64,000 nucleotides of DNA from RPQJ01 sp963700045 (GCA_963700045.1 CAVOWK010000028.1:1-64000), one strand, 5' to 3'; counted from the stretch's first letter, positions 1 to 10,568 are shown. Notes: generated from the letters alone by a model not told the origin. Program-made: numbers and translations.

Positions 1-32
1 TGTCAGAGCGGCCTCGGCAGCAGCCATTTAGA

Positions 33-53
33 CATCATCAGAAATTGATGATG
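33..53. repeat. small inverted repeat at left edge
   Basis: CATCATCA at 33-40 and TGATGATG at 46-53 form a perfect 8-bp stem with a 5-nt loop. It lies in an AT-rich gene-free stretch (1-121). It could be a weak terminator for a gene to the left or a regulatory site; the sequence does not say which. I see no gene in 1-121. Confidence 0.3.
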
Positions 54-121
54 ACGATGGTATTCTTATATTTCCCCGGCTGTTATCAATCTTATCTTGA
101 TAGACTTCACGCCAACGAAAA

Positions 122-140
122 GGGCCCTCAGTGAGGGCCC
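122..140 (-). terminator. rho-independent terminator after the cytochrome c gene
   Basis: GGGCCCTCA (122-130) and TGAGGGCCC (132-140) form a 9-bp GC-rich stem. Read on the minus strand, the stem is followed by TTTTCGTT. It sits 27 bases after the stop of the minus-strand cytochrome gene, where an intrinsic terminator is expected. Confidence 0.8.
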
Positions 141-167
141 TCAGCCATCCCCGGAAAAAGGGTCGGC

Positions 168-479
168 TTACTTCGGCAGCTTCGCGTAATACGCAGCCAG
201 GTTGGCAACGTCGGCCGCCGTCATCTTTTTCGCGGCCTTTGCCATCTTCGCGTCCTTGGTCCGCGTGCCGTCCTGGTACTCGGTCATCGCCTTGGTGAAG
301 TCCGCGACCGACATGCCGGCAATGGCCGCATTGTCGTCGTCGCCCTTGCCGTCGTCGCCATGGCAGTCAACGCAAGCCTCTTCGGCCTTTGCCTTACCGG
401 CGGCGGCGTCGCCCGCGTAGGACGGGCCGGCGATCAACGCCAGGGCGGACGCGAGTGCAAGAATCGAGAGCTTGTTCAT
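168..479 (-). CDS. small periplasmic class I c-type cytochrome
   Basis: A protein of about 103 aa with a signal peptide (MNKLSILALASALALIAG...SYA) and one haem-binding CxxCH motif (ACVDCHG) about 15 residues into the mature part. The rest is helical and Ala/Lys-rich, as in small soluble class I (cytochrome c553/c4-half type) electron carriers, and Met residues downstream could be the axial ligand. The ATG at 479 was chosen because it begins the signal peptide and has GAGGA upstream; an in-frame ATG 66 bases further out would put an Arg-rich tail before the signal. It is a single-gene unit with its own terminator. The redox partner cannot be told from the context. Confidence 0.85.
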   Translation of the reverse strand: MNKLSILALASALALIAGPSYAGDAAAGKAKAEEACVDCHGDDGKGDDDNAAIAGMSVADFTKAMTEYQDGTRTKDAKMAKAAKKMTAADVANLAAYYAKLPK

Positions 480-604
480 CGTACGAATTCCTCGGTTGTA
501 AATGACCGCCTGTGGGCGTCGGCGGCAATTAGACCAACGGTACACCTGGCCGTTTATGAGCGAAAGTACCTATCCTGATTCCCCAGCGGGTAGCGGAGGT
601 CGCC

Positions 605-964
605 ATGGCATCGGACATCGGCTTCGTGGAGTACGTCTGCGAGCAGATCCGCGGTGCTGGCCAGGTGTCGTACCGTCGGATGTTCGGCGAGTTTGCCGTC
701 TATTGCGACGGCAAGGTCGTTGCGCTCGTCTGCGACAACCAGTTCTTCCTCAAGCCGACGGACGCCGGCAAGGCACTGCTTGACCGGGTCAAAGAGGCGC
801 CACCCTATCCTGGAGCGAAGCCGTACTACCTGATCGATGCGCAGCTCGACGATGCGGAAGCTGCTGCGGCGATCGTGCGTGCAACCGCGGACGCGCTGCC
901 GGTGCCGAAGTTGAAGTCGAGATCCCGAGTCGCCGTCGAACCGAGGAAGAAAAAGAAGAAGTGA
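605..964 (+). CDS. TfoX/Sxy N-terminal domain protein
   Basis: A protein of 119 aa matching the TfoX N-terminal domain: conserved SYRRMFGE near residue 25, then the alternating-strand core (FAVYCDGKVVALV, FFLKPTDAG) and PPYPGAKPYY. In competence regulators this domain is followed by a TfoX C-terminal domain, which is absent here; the protein ends in a Lys/Arg-rich tail. The start is supported by GGAGGT at 595-600. Stand-alone N-domain proteins are common and mostly uncharacterised, so a competence role should not be assumed. It converges on plsC with no gap between the two stop codons. Confidence 0.85.
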   Translation: MASDIGFVEYVCEQIRGAGQVSYRRMFGEFAVYCDGKVVALVCDNQFFLKPTDAGKALLDRVKEAPPYPGAKPYYLIDAQLDDAEAAAAIVRATADALPVPKLKSRSRVAVEPRKKKKK

Positions 965-1702
965 TCAGCGCGGCTGACCACCAGGTTGCGCCACGATCTC
1001 GGCGACCTTGGCCTCGATCCACTGCTGCGCTCGCTCGTTCACTTCCCGCGGCGTAAGTCCAGTCGGGTCGATCGGCGGGCCGATCACGACACGGATCGTG
1101 CCGGCTTTCTTCAGCAGGCTGCGGCGGCGCCAGAAATACCCGGAGTTGTGCGCGATCGGCACCACCGGTGCGCCGGTCTCGCAGGCCAGCAAGGCACCGC
1201 TGATGCCGTACTTGCGCGTCTGCCCCGGCGCCATGCGCGTGCCTTCGGGATACACGATCACGCCCATGCCCGAGGCCAGGCGTTCGCGGCCCTGCTGCAC
1301 CATCTGGTTCACGGCCGAATGGCCGGCGCTGCGGTTGATGGCGATCGGCTTGAAGGTGCTGACCGCCCAGCCGACGATCGGGATCCAGATGACTTCGCGC
1401 TTGAGCGACCAGGAAGCCGGCGGCACGATGAACATCTGTGCCAGCGTTTCCCACACTGACGAATGTTTCCACAGGGAGATGAACGGGCGCGACGGCAGGT
1501 TTTCCTGCCCTTCGATCGTGTAGCCGAGGCCACATACCACCCTGGCAAGCCACGTCAGGAACAGGCCCCAGCTGCGCGGGATCACGTAGCGCTGCTCGAT
1601 GCTGAGCGGCAGCAGCGCCGACAGCAGCACGATGACGCCGAAAAAGCCCGTCACCAGGAACAGCAGCACGGTGTAGATCACCGAGCGTACCCATTGCAGC
1701 AT
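965..1702 (-). CDS. plsC: 1-acyl-sn-glycerol-3-phosphate acyltransferase
   Basis: A protein of 245 aa of the PlsC/LPLAT family, which acylates lysophosphatidic acid to phosphatidic acid at the inner membrane. One or two N-terminal hydrophobic segments are followed by the acyltransferase blocks: KHSSVWET (the HX4D box, with Glu in place of Asp, a substitution that I recall in proteobacterial members), VYPEGTR (glycerol-phosphate binding) and the later GAPVVPIAH region. It starts 5 bases after glyS and is presumably co-transcribed with glyQ-glyS. In many gammaproteobacteria gmhB lies between glyS and plsC; it is missing here. Confidence 0.9.
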   Translation of the reverse strand: MLQWVRSVIYTVLLFLVTGFFGVIVLLSALLPLSIEQRYVIPRSWGLFLTWLARVVCGLGYTIEGQENLPSRPFISLWKHSSVWETLAQMFIVPPASWSLKREVIWIPIVGWAVSTFKPIAINRSAGHSAVNQMVQQGRERLASGMGVIVYPEGTRMAPGQTRKYGISGALLACETGAPVVPIAHNSGYFWRRRSLLKKAGTIRVVIGPPIDPTGLTPREVNERAQQWIEAKVAEIVAQPGGQPR

Positions 1703-1707
1703 CGGCG

Positions 1708-3833
1708 TCAGCCCGGCAACCGCGACAGGTCGGCCGCGCGCATGAACAGGCCACGCATGCGATTGAGCAGCGCCAGTCGATTCGCGCGCAGGACCGGATC
1801 GTCCGCATTGACCATCACGGAATCGAAGAAATCATCGACCGCCTTGCGCAAGGCCGCGAGTTGCTGCAGCGCCGGGGTGTAGTCGCGAGCCGCGAACATC
1901 GGCTCGACCTCGCGCGCAATTGCCACCACCTGCTCGGCCAGCACTTGTTCCGCGGGGTCGATGAGCTGCGACTCGTCGACCGTTTCGCCAACGGGCTCCG
2001 CCACCTTCTTCAGGATGTTGGCGATGCGCTTGTTGGCCGCCGCGAGGCTCGTTGCGTCCGGCAACTGCAGGAACTGCACCAGTGCGCGCAGCCGGGCATC
2101 GAAATCGAGCGCCGACGCCGGGCGAGTCGCCAGCACGGCGTCGAACGCTTCGACCGAAACAGTGATATCGGCGGTTCCTTCCACGTAGTACGCACGCAGG
2201 CGTTCGATCACGTAGTCGTAGACCTCGGCCGTCAGTTTCCCTGCATCGATGGCGCCCAACGGCTTGCCCTGCCCGGTCGCCACACGTGCCATGTCGGCTC
2301 GCGCGGCGGCGACGGCCTGGCTGATCAGTTGCTGCAGGTCGAGGTCGAGCCCGCGCTCGATCGACGTGCGCAGCAAGCCGAGTGCCGCACGGCGCAGGCC
2401 GAACGGATCGCGCGTGCCAGAGGGTTTCTGCCCGGTCGCGTAGATGCCCGCGATGGTGTCGAGCTTGTCGGCGATCGAGAGCGCCATGCCCGTGCCGGTG
2501 ACCGGCAGGTCGTCGCCGGCAAAGCGGGGCAGGTACTGCTCGCGCAGCGCCTCGGCGACGTCGGCCGGTTCGTGATCGTGCAACGCGTAGTACCGGCCCA
2601 TCAGGCCCTGCAGCTCCGGGAATTCCCCCACCATGTGGGTGAGCAGGTCGCACTTGCTGAGTTCTGCGGCACGATCGGCCAGGGCCGGGTCGCTGCCGAT
2701 GGTCGCAGCAATCGATTTCGCCAGGGCGCGCACGCGCTCCGACTTGTCGTGCTGCGAGCCGAGCTGCGTCTGGAAGGTCACGCGCTGCAGCGCTTCGACG
2801 TGTGCGGACAGCGGCTTCTGCCGGTCCGTCTTATAGAAGAACGCGGCATCGGTCAGGCGCGGACGCACGACGCGCTCGTTGCCCGCGATCACTTGCGCAG
2901 GCTCGCGGCTCTCGATGTTGGAAACGGTGATGAACCACGGCATCAGCTTCCCTTGCGCATCGCGCACCGGGAAATACCGCTGGTGCTCCTGCATCGTGGC
3001 GACCAGCACTTCGGCCGGCAGTTCGAGGAACTGCGGGTCGAAGCGTCCCGCCAGCGGGACAGGCCATTCGACCAGGCCCGTGACCTCGTCGAGCAGCGCG
3101 TCGTCGATGACGGCAATGCCATCCAGCTTCGCGGCCGCGGCGGTGACGCCGGCTCGAATGCTGTCGCGCCGTGCATTCACGTCCGCCATGACCTTGCCGC
3201 GCTTGAGCAGCGTCCCGACGTACGACGCCGGACTCGAGATCCGGAGCGCCTTCGGTGCCATGAAGCGGTGGCCGAAGGTGACGTTGCCCGCCTTCTGGCC
3301 GAGGATTTCCGTCTCGACGACGTCCTTGCCCCACAGCATCAGCACCCAGTGCACCGGACGCACGAACAGCGCTTCGCCGGCGCCCCAGCGCATGCGCTTG
3401 GCGATCGGCAACGCATCGAGCGACGCCGTGACGATGGCGGGGAGCAGGTTCACGGTGCGCGCACCGGTCTCGGTGCCACGGAAGACGAGCCATTCGCCTT
3501 TGGGCGTCTCGATCTTCTCCAGCGCCGAGACGTCGACGCCGCAGCCACGCGCGAACGCGAGGGCTGCCTGCGTCGGGGCACCGTTCGAATCGAACGCGGC
3601 TTTAACCGGCGGGCCGCGCTTCTCGAGCGGACGGTCCGGCTGCTGTTCGACGAGCTTCTTCACGCGCACGGCCAGCCGGCGCGGGGTCGCGAATGCCTCG
3701 AGCGACTTGTAGGCGACGCCCGCGTCCTTGAGCCCCTTGGCCACGCCTTCGGCAAACGCCGCGCTCAGGTTGAGCAGCGACTTGGGCGGCAATTCCTCGG
3801 TGCCGATCTCGACCAGGAAATCGCGGGAGGCGC

Positions 3834-3837
<4 letters not shown>
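1708..3837 (-). CDS. glyS: glycyl-tRNA synthetase beta subunit
   Basis: A protein of 709 aa. It begins MSASRDFLVEIGTEELPPKSL, the canonical GlyS start, and carries the conserved EHQRYFPV and GTRDPFGLRR blocks. The beta subunit provides tRNA recognition and joins GlyQ in the alpha2beta2 enzyme that charges tRNA-Gly. The ATG (3835-3837) overlaps the glyQ TGA in an ATGA arrangement, so translation is probably coupled. The reading frame stays open upstream through the palindromic segment, but the conserved N-terminus fixes the start here. Confidence 0.95.
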
Positions 3838-4844
<1,007 letters not shown>

Positions 4845-4876
4845 GGGAACGCTCGAGGGATCGCGCAAAGGGCGGG

Positions 4877-4885
4877 AGTATAGCA
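4877..4885 (-). promoter_or_regulatory. probable extended -10 promoter for glyQ-glyS-plsC
   Basis: The minus strand reads TGCTATACT, an extended -10 element (TG-N-TATACT). Transcription would begin near 4870 and give a leader of about 26 nt before the glyQ ATG at 4844. No good -35 lies 16-18 bases upstream, which is tolerable for an extended -10 promoter. The region beyond (4915-4990) is markedly AT-rich. Confidence 0.45.
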
Positions 4886-4997
4886 ATCGCACGATGCTAG
4901 TCCGTGCGCAGCTTCTGTTAAGTGAAAATCAACAATTAGCTATATTTTGTATTACAACGAATATGTGTTCCGAAGTTTCACTAAATTAAAAAGGGAC

Positions 4998-5773
4998 TCA
5001 GCGAATGGCATAACCGCCATCGACGCGGATCGTCTCGCCGGTCACGAAATCCGACGCGGAGGACGCCAGGAAGATCGCCGTCCCCGCCATTTCTTCCGTC
5101 TTGCCCCAACGACCCGCTGGGGTCCTGGCGATGATCTCGTCGTTCATCGCCTTGAAGTCCGGGGTCCGGACGACCGCCGTCATGTCCGTCTCGACCCAGC
5201 CAGGCGCAATTGCGTTCACTTGGATCCCGTGCGGCGCCAGCTCGATGGCCATCGACTTGGTGAGCTGTACGATCGCGCCTTTCGCGGCGCTGTAGGACGG
5301 AATCGGTCCTGCGCCGAAGTAGGAGTACATGCTGCCGAGGTTGATGATCTTGCCGCGCTTGCGTGCCGACATCGACGCCGCTGCGAGCTTCGACAGCAGG
5401 AACACTGCGTTGAGCTGCGTCTCGATGACAGTGTCCCAGGATTCCGGCGTCTCCTGCAGGATGCCGCCGCTCAGGTTCGCGATGCCTGCGTTGTTGACCA
5501 GGATATCGACCGGGCCAGTTCGGCTTCGACGCGCCGAACCGCTGGTTCGAGCGCAGCGCGCTGGGCCACGTCCACCGCGAGCGCCATGGCGCGCACCCCG
5601 GCAGCCTTCAGCTCGGCAAGCACCTCAGCATTCTTTTCCTGGTTACGGCCGAAGATCGCCACCGCCGCTCCAGCCTGTGCGAACCCCAGCGCGATACCAC
5701 GGCCGATGCCCCGGTTGCCGCCGGTGACAAGGGCCACGCGGCCTGCAAGATCGAAAGATGCGGGTGCCGTCAT
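4998..5773 (-). pseudogene. SDR-family oxidoreductase, frame broken by one missing base
   Basis: The two parts together encode a classical short-chain dehydrogenase of about 258 aa. The 5' part starts at 5773 (MTAPASFDLAGRVALVTGG) and has the NAD(P)-binding TGGNRGIGRG. The 3' part has the catalytic Ser, YSAAK and the APGWVETDM and DGGYAIR blocks. Near 5515 the coding strand reads gaa-ctg-gcc-cgg; one added G restores EL-GPVDILVNNAG, the family NNAG motif. So a single base is missing, either a real frameshift or a sequence error in a GGGCCC-like run. The substrate is unknown. GGGGG precedes the start. Confidence 0.85.
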
Positions 5774-5834
5774 GCGTCTGCCCCCTTCGTTGCGTGAATT
5801 TCGAATACCAGCGCCTGCGGGCTGTCTGACCGCT

Positions 5835-6605
5835 TCAATGACCGACCCGTGCCGCCAGCCGCTCACGGTACTCGTCGAGCGGAAACAGCGCGACCTCGCC
5901 CGAGCTCTGGTCCCGCGCGCCTTCCTTGAAGTCGAACGGGTTGTCGACGTCCTTGATGAGCCGCAGCATGTAGATGTTCACCAGTGCGACGAACGGCACC
6001 AGCAGCGACTCGGCAATCACGCTCTTGAAGCGCGCAATCATCATCAGCGAGATGATCATCACGATCAGCACTTCGAGCAGGGCATAGGCGGGCGGCAGGA
6101 ATCCGGTGCGCACGATTACGTCGATGCGGCTGATGCATCTTCGCACCATCAGCAGTTGCGGCACGGCGCGCGAGGCATACGGCCCGGCCCCGGCGCGCTC
6201 GAGTTGCTGCAGCACTTCGCTCAGCCGGGTCATGGCGGCGTAGACCTCCAGCGTGGAGACGCGCCGCAGCAACCAGGACCGGAGCGCGTCGGTCAGCAGC
6301 AGCAGTTCACGGCGCAGGTCGGCCAGGTCGAGGGCCGGTCGGTCCGTCGCCGCCAGCACGAAGATCTCCTCGATGGTCTCGAGGGTGCAGGACAGGTCGG
6401 CCGGCAGTTTCTCGGCTTCCTTGTAGTCGGCCATGGTGCCGGCCAGCAGGAAACCGATCAGGAATACGCCGGAAGTCAGGATGATGCCGACGTCCGAGAA
6501 ATCGATCAGCCCCTCGAAACCGAGCACGCGTTCGAGGAACAGCTTGAGGCCGAGCAGGGCCAGCACGACCGGCAAGGTCGAGACCATCAATTTCCACTTC
6601 AGCAC
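5835..6605 (-). CDS. predicted multi-pass membrane protein of unknown function
   Basis: A protein of 256 aa that I do not recognise. It has two N-terminal hydrophobic segments (residues about 8-22 and 38-57), a charged helical middle section (about 58-165) rich in Leu/Arg/Glu, and two close hydrophobic segments (about 175-215). It ends with a short acidic cytoplasmic-looking tail containing NPFDFKEG. The arrangement of TM pairs around a helical soluble part is loosely like bestrophin-like/DUF4239 proteins, but I see no decisive motif. It lies 61 bases upstream of the broken SDR on the same strand. Confidence 0.7.
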   Translation of the reverse strand: MLKWKLMVSTLPVVLALLGLKLFLERVLGFEGLIDFSDVGIILTSGVFLIGFLLAGTMADYKEAEKLPADLSCTLETIEEIFVLAATDRPALDLADLRRELLLLTDALRSWLLRRVSTLEVYAAMTRLSEVLQQLERAGAGPYASRAVPQLLMVRRCISRIDVIVRTGFLPPAYALLEVLIVMIISLMMIARFKSVIAESLLVPFVALVNIYMLRLIKDVDNPFDFKEGARDQSSGEVALFPLDEYRERLAARVGH

Positions 6606-6710
6606 GCAACCTCCCCCCGGGTCCTGCGATCATAGCCAGTACCACTGGCCGTCTGCTTCTAGCATGCGGCCGCAGACGACGCGCGTCGATAGTCCAGCGA
6701 GACGTACCTC

Positions 6711-7355
6711 ATGACTGCAGACATCCCCAACGACGAGTCCGCCGGCAAGCTGGTGAAGTACCTGCTGGAGAAAGGGCTGGGAGGCTTCCCGCCGCTGTCG
6801 AGCGCCGCGAACCTGGCCGATGAGTACCTGATCGATCGCGACTTCGACAGCAACGACGAACGCGTGGCTGCGCTGATCAAGTGGGAAATGACCAAGAACT
6901 TCACGACGGGATTCATCACCGGTCTCGGGGGCATCGTCACGTTGCCGGTGGGTGTCCCGTCGGCGCTCGGCGCGTCCTGGCTCATCCAGGCGCGCATGGC
7001 CGGCGCGATCGCGCGGATCTACGGGCACGACCTCGCCGAGGAGCGTGTTCGAACGCTGATCCTGCTCAGTCTCGCCGGCGACGTCGCCAAGCAGGCGATG
7101 TCGGACCTCGGCCTCAACCTGGGCTCGAAGCTGCCCGCGTCGGCGATGAAGCAGGTGCCGGGTCGCGCCCTGGTCGAGGTCAACAAGCGGATCGGCCTGC
7201 AGTTGCTGACGAAAGCCGGTCAACGCGGCCTCGCGCAGTTTCCGAAAGCGATTCCCGTCGTCGGCGGCGTCGTCGGCGGCGCGTTCGATGCCGTCGTGTG
7301 CCGCATGGTGGGGCGCACCGCAAGGAAACTGTTCCGGCCGGTCGCCGACCTGTAG
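6711..7355 (+). CDS. EcsC-family protein
   Basis: A protein of 214 aa resembling the EcsC family, named after a Bacillus protein encoded beside an ABC exporter; the biochemical role is unknown. Features: a central Gly/Ala-rich hydrophobic stretch (GFITGLGGIVTLPVGVPSAL) followed by helical QARMAGAIARIYGHD, and a C-terminal Gly/Val-rich hydrophobic segment (IPVVGGVVGGAFDA). It has no signal peptide and is probably peripheral or membrane-associated. It converges on the ABC1-family gene with a 6-base gap. No ABC exporter is nearby. Confidence 0.75.
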   Translation: MTADIPNDESAGKLVKYLLEKGLGGFPPLSSAANLADEYLIDRDFDSNDERVAALIKWEMTKNFTTGFITGLGGIVTLPVGVPSALGASWLIQARMAGAIARIYGHDLAEERVRTLILLSLAGDVAKQAMSDLGLNLGSKLPASAMKQVPGRALVEVNKRIGLQLLTKAGQRGLAQFPKAIPVVGGVVGGAFDAVVCRMVGRTARKLFRPVADL

Positions 7356-7361
7356 CGGGGG

Positions 7362-8684
7362 TCAGAGGAATTTTTCGATGATGGCGTGCACGTTCACGCG
7401 CGCCCGCAGCCTGGCGCAGATCAGGAACGTGCCGATCAGCTTGCGGTGCAGGAAAATCGTCGCGGGCGGCGGCGAGCGCAAGCCCTTGCCGAAAGCGACG
7501 GCGAGGCCGAGGTCGCGCGCGCGAACGGCGAGGCCCGACGCGGCAAAATCGTAAGGCCCGTGCTGCACGAGCGGCTCGCACGCGAGCCGGATGATGTCCG
7601 CGGCATTGCGGATCATGGCTTCGGGATCGTCCGGGTGGGCGTAGCCGATCGCGAACATGGCCTGGCGCAGGGCGTCGTCGTCGCCGGCGAGCATGGCGCG
7701 GCAGGCGTCGCGGTAGCTGGCAACGAGCGCGGCGGGATACTCGCCGGCGGAGCCCAGGTCGAGCAGTGCGAGCTGCTGCGTTGCCGGCAGGTACAGATAG
7801 TTCGCGAAGTTGGGGTCGGTCTGCACGAAGCGGAACTCGAACAGTTCGCGGAACAGCAGCTCGTACAGGGTGCGGGCGACGGCGTTGCGCCGCGCCTGCG
7901 GCACGGCCTCGCTCGCCAGGGCTTCCAGCGGTTCACCCTCGATCCAGTCCATCGCCAGCACGTGCCGCGTCGTGAGCGAGCGATCGACGCGCGGCACGAC
8001 GACCTCGGGCATGACAGCGACCAGCTTGCGGTAGCGCTCGAGGTGGCGGGCCTCGCTCTCGTAGTCCGTCTCGAGCTTGAGCTGGCGCTTGGCCTCGCGC
8101 GCGAGCGCGGGCACGTCGAGCTGCAGCGGCAGGAAGTCGAGGCGTCGCAGCAGCGTGGCGAGGTTGTCGACGTCGCTGTCCACGCTGCGCGCCACGCCGG
8201 GATACTGGATCTTGAGCGCGAGTTCGCGCCCCCCCAGCTTCCGCGCACGGTGGATCTGGCCAATCGAGGCCGCCGCGACCGGAGCAAAATCGAAGTGCGC
8301 GAACTTCTGCTGCCAGCCCTTGCCGTATTCGCGGCCCAGCACGCGACGCAACTGGCTGTCGGGCATCGAATAGCCCTGCGAACGCAGCACGTCGAGTGCG
8401 CGGCGGAACTCCTCGGGCACGAGTTCTTCGCCGGACATCGACACCAGCTGCCCGAGCTTCATGGCGGGTCCGCGCAGCACCGCGAGCCTGCGCGCCAGCA
8501 TTTCCGCATTGCCCGGGGTGAGCAGCGATGCCGCCAGGTCGACGGGCTTGCCAGACGACCATTGGCGAGCCGTGCCGACAGCCGCGGACAGTGCGAGCTC
8601 GCCGGTCAGCATGCCGAAGCGCAGTGCCCGACCCAGGCGGGTGGTGGGGACGGCGCCGCTCTTGCGGTTGGTGTCGACAGGCAT
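7362..8684 (-). CDS. ABC1/AarF/UbiB-family kinase-like protein
   Basis: A protein of 440 aa with the hallmarks of the atypical ABC1 kinase-like family: the KxGQ motif (MKLGQLVSM, residues about 76-84), the Ala-rich loop AAASIGQIHRA that replaces the Gly-rich loop, ALKIQYPGV with the nucleotide-contacting Lys, and a downstream MDWIEGEPL hinge. UbiB-type members support ubiquinone synthesis. This one lacks the C-terminal membrane helices and any ubi neighbours, so it is probably a UbiB paralogue of unknown target. It lies 75 bases downstream of the Xsc-like gene on the same strand. Confidence 0.85.
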   Translation of the reverse strand: MPVDTNRKSGAVPTTRLGRALRFGMLTGELALSAAVGTARQWSSGKPVDLAASLLTPGNAEMLARRLAVLRGPAMKLGQLVSMSGEELVPEEFRRALDVLRSQGYSMPDSQLRRVLGREYGKGWQQKFAHFDFAPVAAASIGQIHRARKLGGRELALKIQYPGVARSVDSDVDNLATLLRRLDFLPLQLDVPALAREAKRQLKLETDYESEARHLERYRKLVAVMPEVVVPRVDRSLTTRHVLAMDWIEGEPLEALASEAVPQARRNAVARTLYELLFRELFEFRFVQTDPNFANYLYLPATQQLALLDLGSAGEYPAALVASYRDACRAMLAGDDDALRQAMFAIGYAHPDDPEAMIRNAADIIRLACEPLVQHGPYDFAASGLAVRARDLGLAVAFGKGLRSPPPATIFLHRKLIGTFLICARLRARVNVHAIIEKFL

Positions 8685-8759
8685 GGTGACGGCGAAACCC
8701 GGAGAGCGATGACGGTGGTATCCGGCATCGTAGACCCATTGCTGCAGGACAGGCTGGCG

Positions 8760-10568
8760 TCAGGTGTACGCCTGGTATTTCTCCAGGTGGCGCACCGGCT
8801 TCGACAGTGCGTCGCGCCGGAACGGATCGCCCAGTTCCTGCGTCAGCATCATCTCGATCACGGTGCACTTGCCTTCAGACTGCGCGTTCACCGCGGCCAG
8901 CAGTGCCGGGCCGACGTCCGCCAGCCTGTCGACCGTTACCCCTTCGCAGCCGAACGCCTTCGCGACGGCCGCCCAGCTCGGACTGTCGAGATTGACGGCA
9001 TTGAAACGCCGCGAGTAGAAATCGACGTGGTTCTTCTTCTCGGCGCCCCATTGGCCGTTGTTGAAGACGATCACCGTCACGCCGATCTTCTCGCGAGCGC
9101 ACGTCAGCAGCTCGTTGAGGCTGATGCCCCAGGCGCCGTCGCCGACGTACGCGATGGCCGGCCGATCGGGCGCCGCGATCTTGGCGCCGCACGCCACGGG
9201 AAAGGCATAGCCGCAGTTGCCGAAGCTCATCGCTGCGAACATCGAGCGTGGCTGCTCGAAGCGCAGGTACGAATTCGCGACCGAGCAGACGTTGCCGATG
9301 TCGGTCGAGACCATCGCGTTCTTCGGCATCGCCTGCTCGAGCTCGCGCAGCATCTGGCGCGGGTGCATGTACTTCGAGCTCTTCGCCACTTCGATCGAGA
9401 ACGGATCGCGCTCGTGCGTCCATGCGCCGAGTTCCTGCTCCCACGCAGACTTCTCGGCCGCGATGCGCTGCGAGCGCTCGGCCTTGTTCGCGCTGCAGGC
9501 GAGCGTGCGTCCGGCGAGACGCTCGAGCAGCGCCGCCGCCGCGGCTTTCGCATCGCCATTGATGCCCACCGTGATCGGCTTGACCAGCCCCAGCATCTTC
9601 GCGTCGACGTCGACCTGGATGATCTTCGCACTGACCGGCCAGTAGTCCAGGCCGTGCTGCGGCAGCGTGCCGAACGGGCCGAGCCGTGTGCCGAGCGCGA
9701 GCACGACGTCCGCCTGGGAAATCAGCTTCATCGCGGCCTTGGAGCCCTGGTAGCCAAGCGGACCACACCAGAGCGGGTGCGAGGCGGGAAACGAGTCGTT
9801 GTGCAGGTAGCTGTTGCAGACCGGCGCGTGCAGTAGTTCGGCCAGCTGCACCGCTTCCCTGGCACCCTCGGCGAGGATGACGCCGCCGCCGGCGAGGATG
9901 ACCGGGAATTTCGCGCTTGCGAGCAAGGCAGCCGCCTCATCCAATGCCCTGGCATCGCCCGGTCCGCGACCGATGCGCATGGGTGGCGCAATCACCGCAT
10001 TGCATTCGCCGTAGAAGTAGTCGCGCGGGATGTTGAGCTGTGCCGGACCCATCTCGAGCATGGCACGGTCGAAGCAGCGGGCCGCGATCTCGGCCATGCG
10101 CTTTGGATTGTTGACGTGGCCCTGGAACCTGGTGATCTTCGAGAAGATCGGCAGCTGTTCCGTTTCCTGGAAACCACCGAGCCCCATCGTCATCGAGCCC
10201 GTCTCCGGCGTAATGAAGACGACCGGTGAGTGCGCCCAGTAGGCGGCCGCAATGGCGGTGACGAAATTCGTGATGCCGGGGCCGTTCTGGGCGATGCACA
10301 CGCCGTGGCGACCAGAGGCGCGGGCATAGCCATCGGCCATGTGCGCTGCGCCCTGCTCGTGCGCCACCGGAATGAAGCGGATGCCGGCGGCCGGGAAGAT
10401 GTCGAGGGCATCCATGTAGGCCGAGCCGACGATGCCGAAGACGTCGGTGACGCCGTTGGCAGCGAGCGTTTCGACCAGGGCTTCCGAGGGGGTCATGCGC
10501 TGCGCGCCGGGATTGCCACTCACGTTCTTCTCCTGCGACAAGTTGCCATTGTCCGGCAGGTCGTTCAC
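8760..10568 (-). CDS. xsc: thiamine-diphosphate enzyme, sulfoacetaldehyde acetyltransferase-like
   Basis: A protein of 602 aa with the three-domain ThDP fold (acetolactate synthase superfamily). The ThDP-activating Glu is in HEQGAAHMADGYAR, and the ThDP/Mg site is GDGAWG...FNNGQWG. The segments MTPSEALVETLAANGVTDVFGIVGSA, TPETGSMTMGLGGFQE and LNIPRDYFYGE closely match Xsc as I know it. Xsc converts sulfoacetaldehyde and phosphate to acetyl phosphate and sulfite in taurine degradation. The usual partners (pta, taurine transaminase or dehydrogenase, sulfite exporter) are not in the window, so the substrate rests on sequence alone. The ATG at 10496 (MTPSEAL) may be the true start; the 24 residues before it are not family-like. 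Confidence 0.8.
   Translation of the reverse strand: MNDLPDNGNLSQEKNVSGNPGAQRMTPSEALVETLAANGVTDVFGIVGSAYMDALDIFPAAGIRFIPVAHEQGAAHMADGYARASGRHGVCIAQNGPGITNFVTAIAAAYWAHSPVVFITPETGSMTMGLGGFQETEQLPIFSKITRFQGHVNNPKRMAEIAARCFDRAMLEMGPAQLNIPRDYFYGECNAVIAPPMRIGRGPGDARALDEAAALLASAKFPVILAGGGVILAEGAREAVQLAELLHAPVCNSYLHNDSFPASHPLWCGPLGYQGSKAAMKLISQADVVLALGTRLGPFGTLPQHGLDYWPVSAKIIQVDVDAKMLGLVKPITVGINGDAKAAAAALLERLAGRTLACSANKAERSQRIAAEKSAWEQELGAWTHERDPFSIEVAKSSKYMHPRQMLRELEQAMPKNAMVSTDIGNVCSVANSYLRFEQPRSMFAAMSFGNCGYAFPVACGAKIAAPDRPAIAYVGDGAWGISLNELLTCAREKIGVTVIVFNNGQWGAEKKNHVDFYSRRFNAVNLDSPSWAAVAKAFGCEGVTVDRLADVGPALLAAVNAQSEGKCTVIEMMLTQELGDPFRRDALSKPVRHLEKYQAYT

Noticed and set aside
605..964. Competence regulator tfoX/sxy
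   Set aside because: Only the N-terminal domain is present and no competence gene is nearby, so the gene symbol is not justified.
4893..4997. Small RNA or tRNA gene in the AT-rich gap between glyQ and the SDR
   Set aside because: No cloverleaf, strong hairpin with T-tract or conserved element could be seen; it looks like a promoter region.
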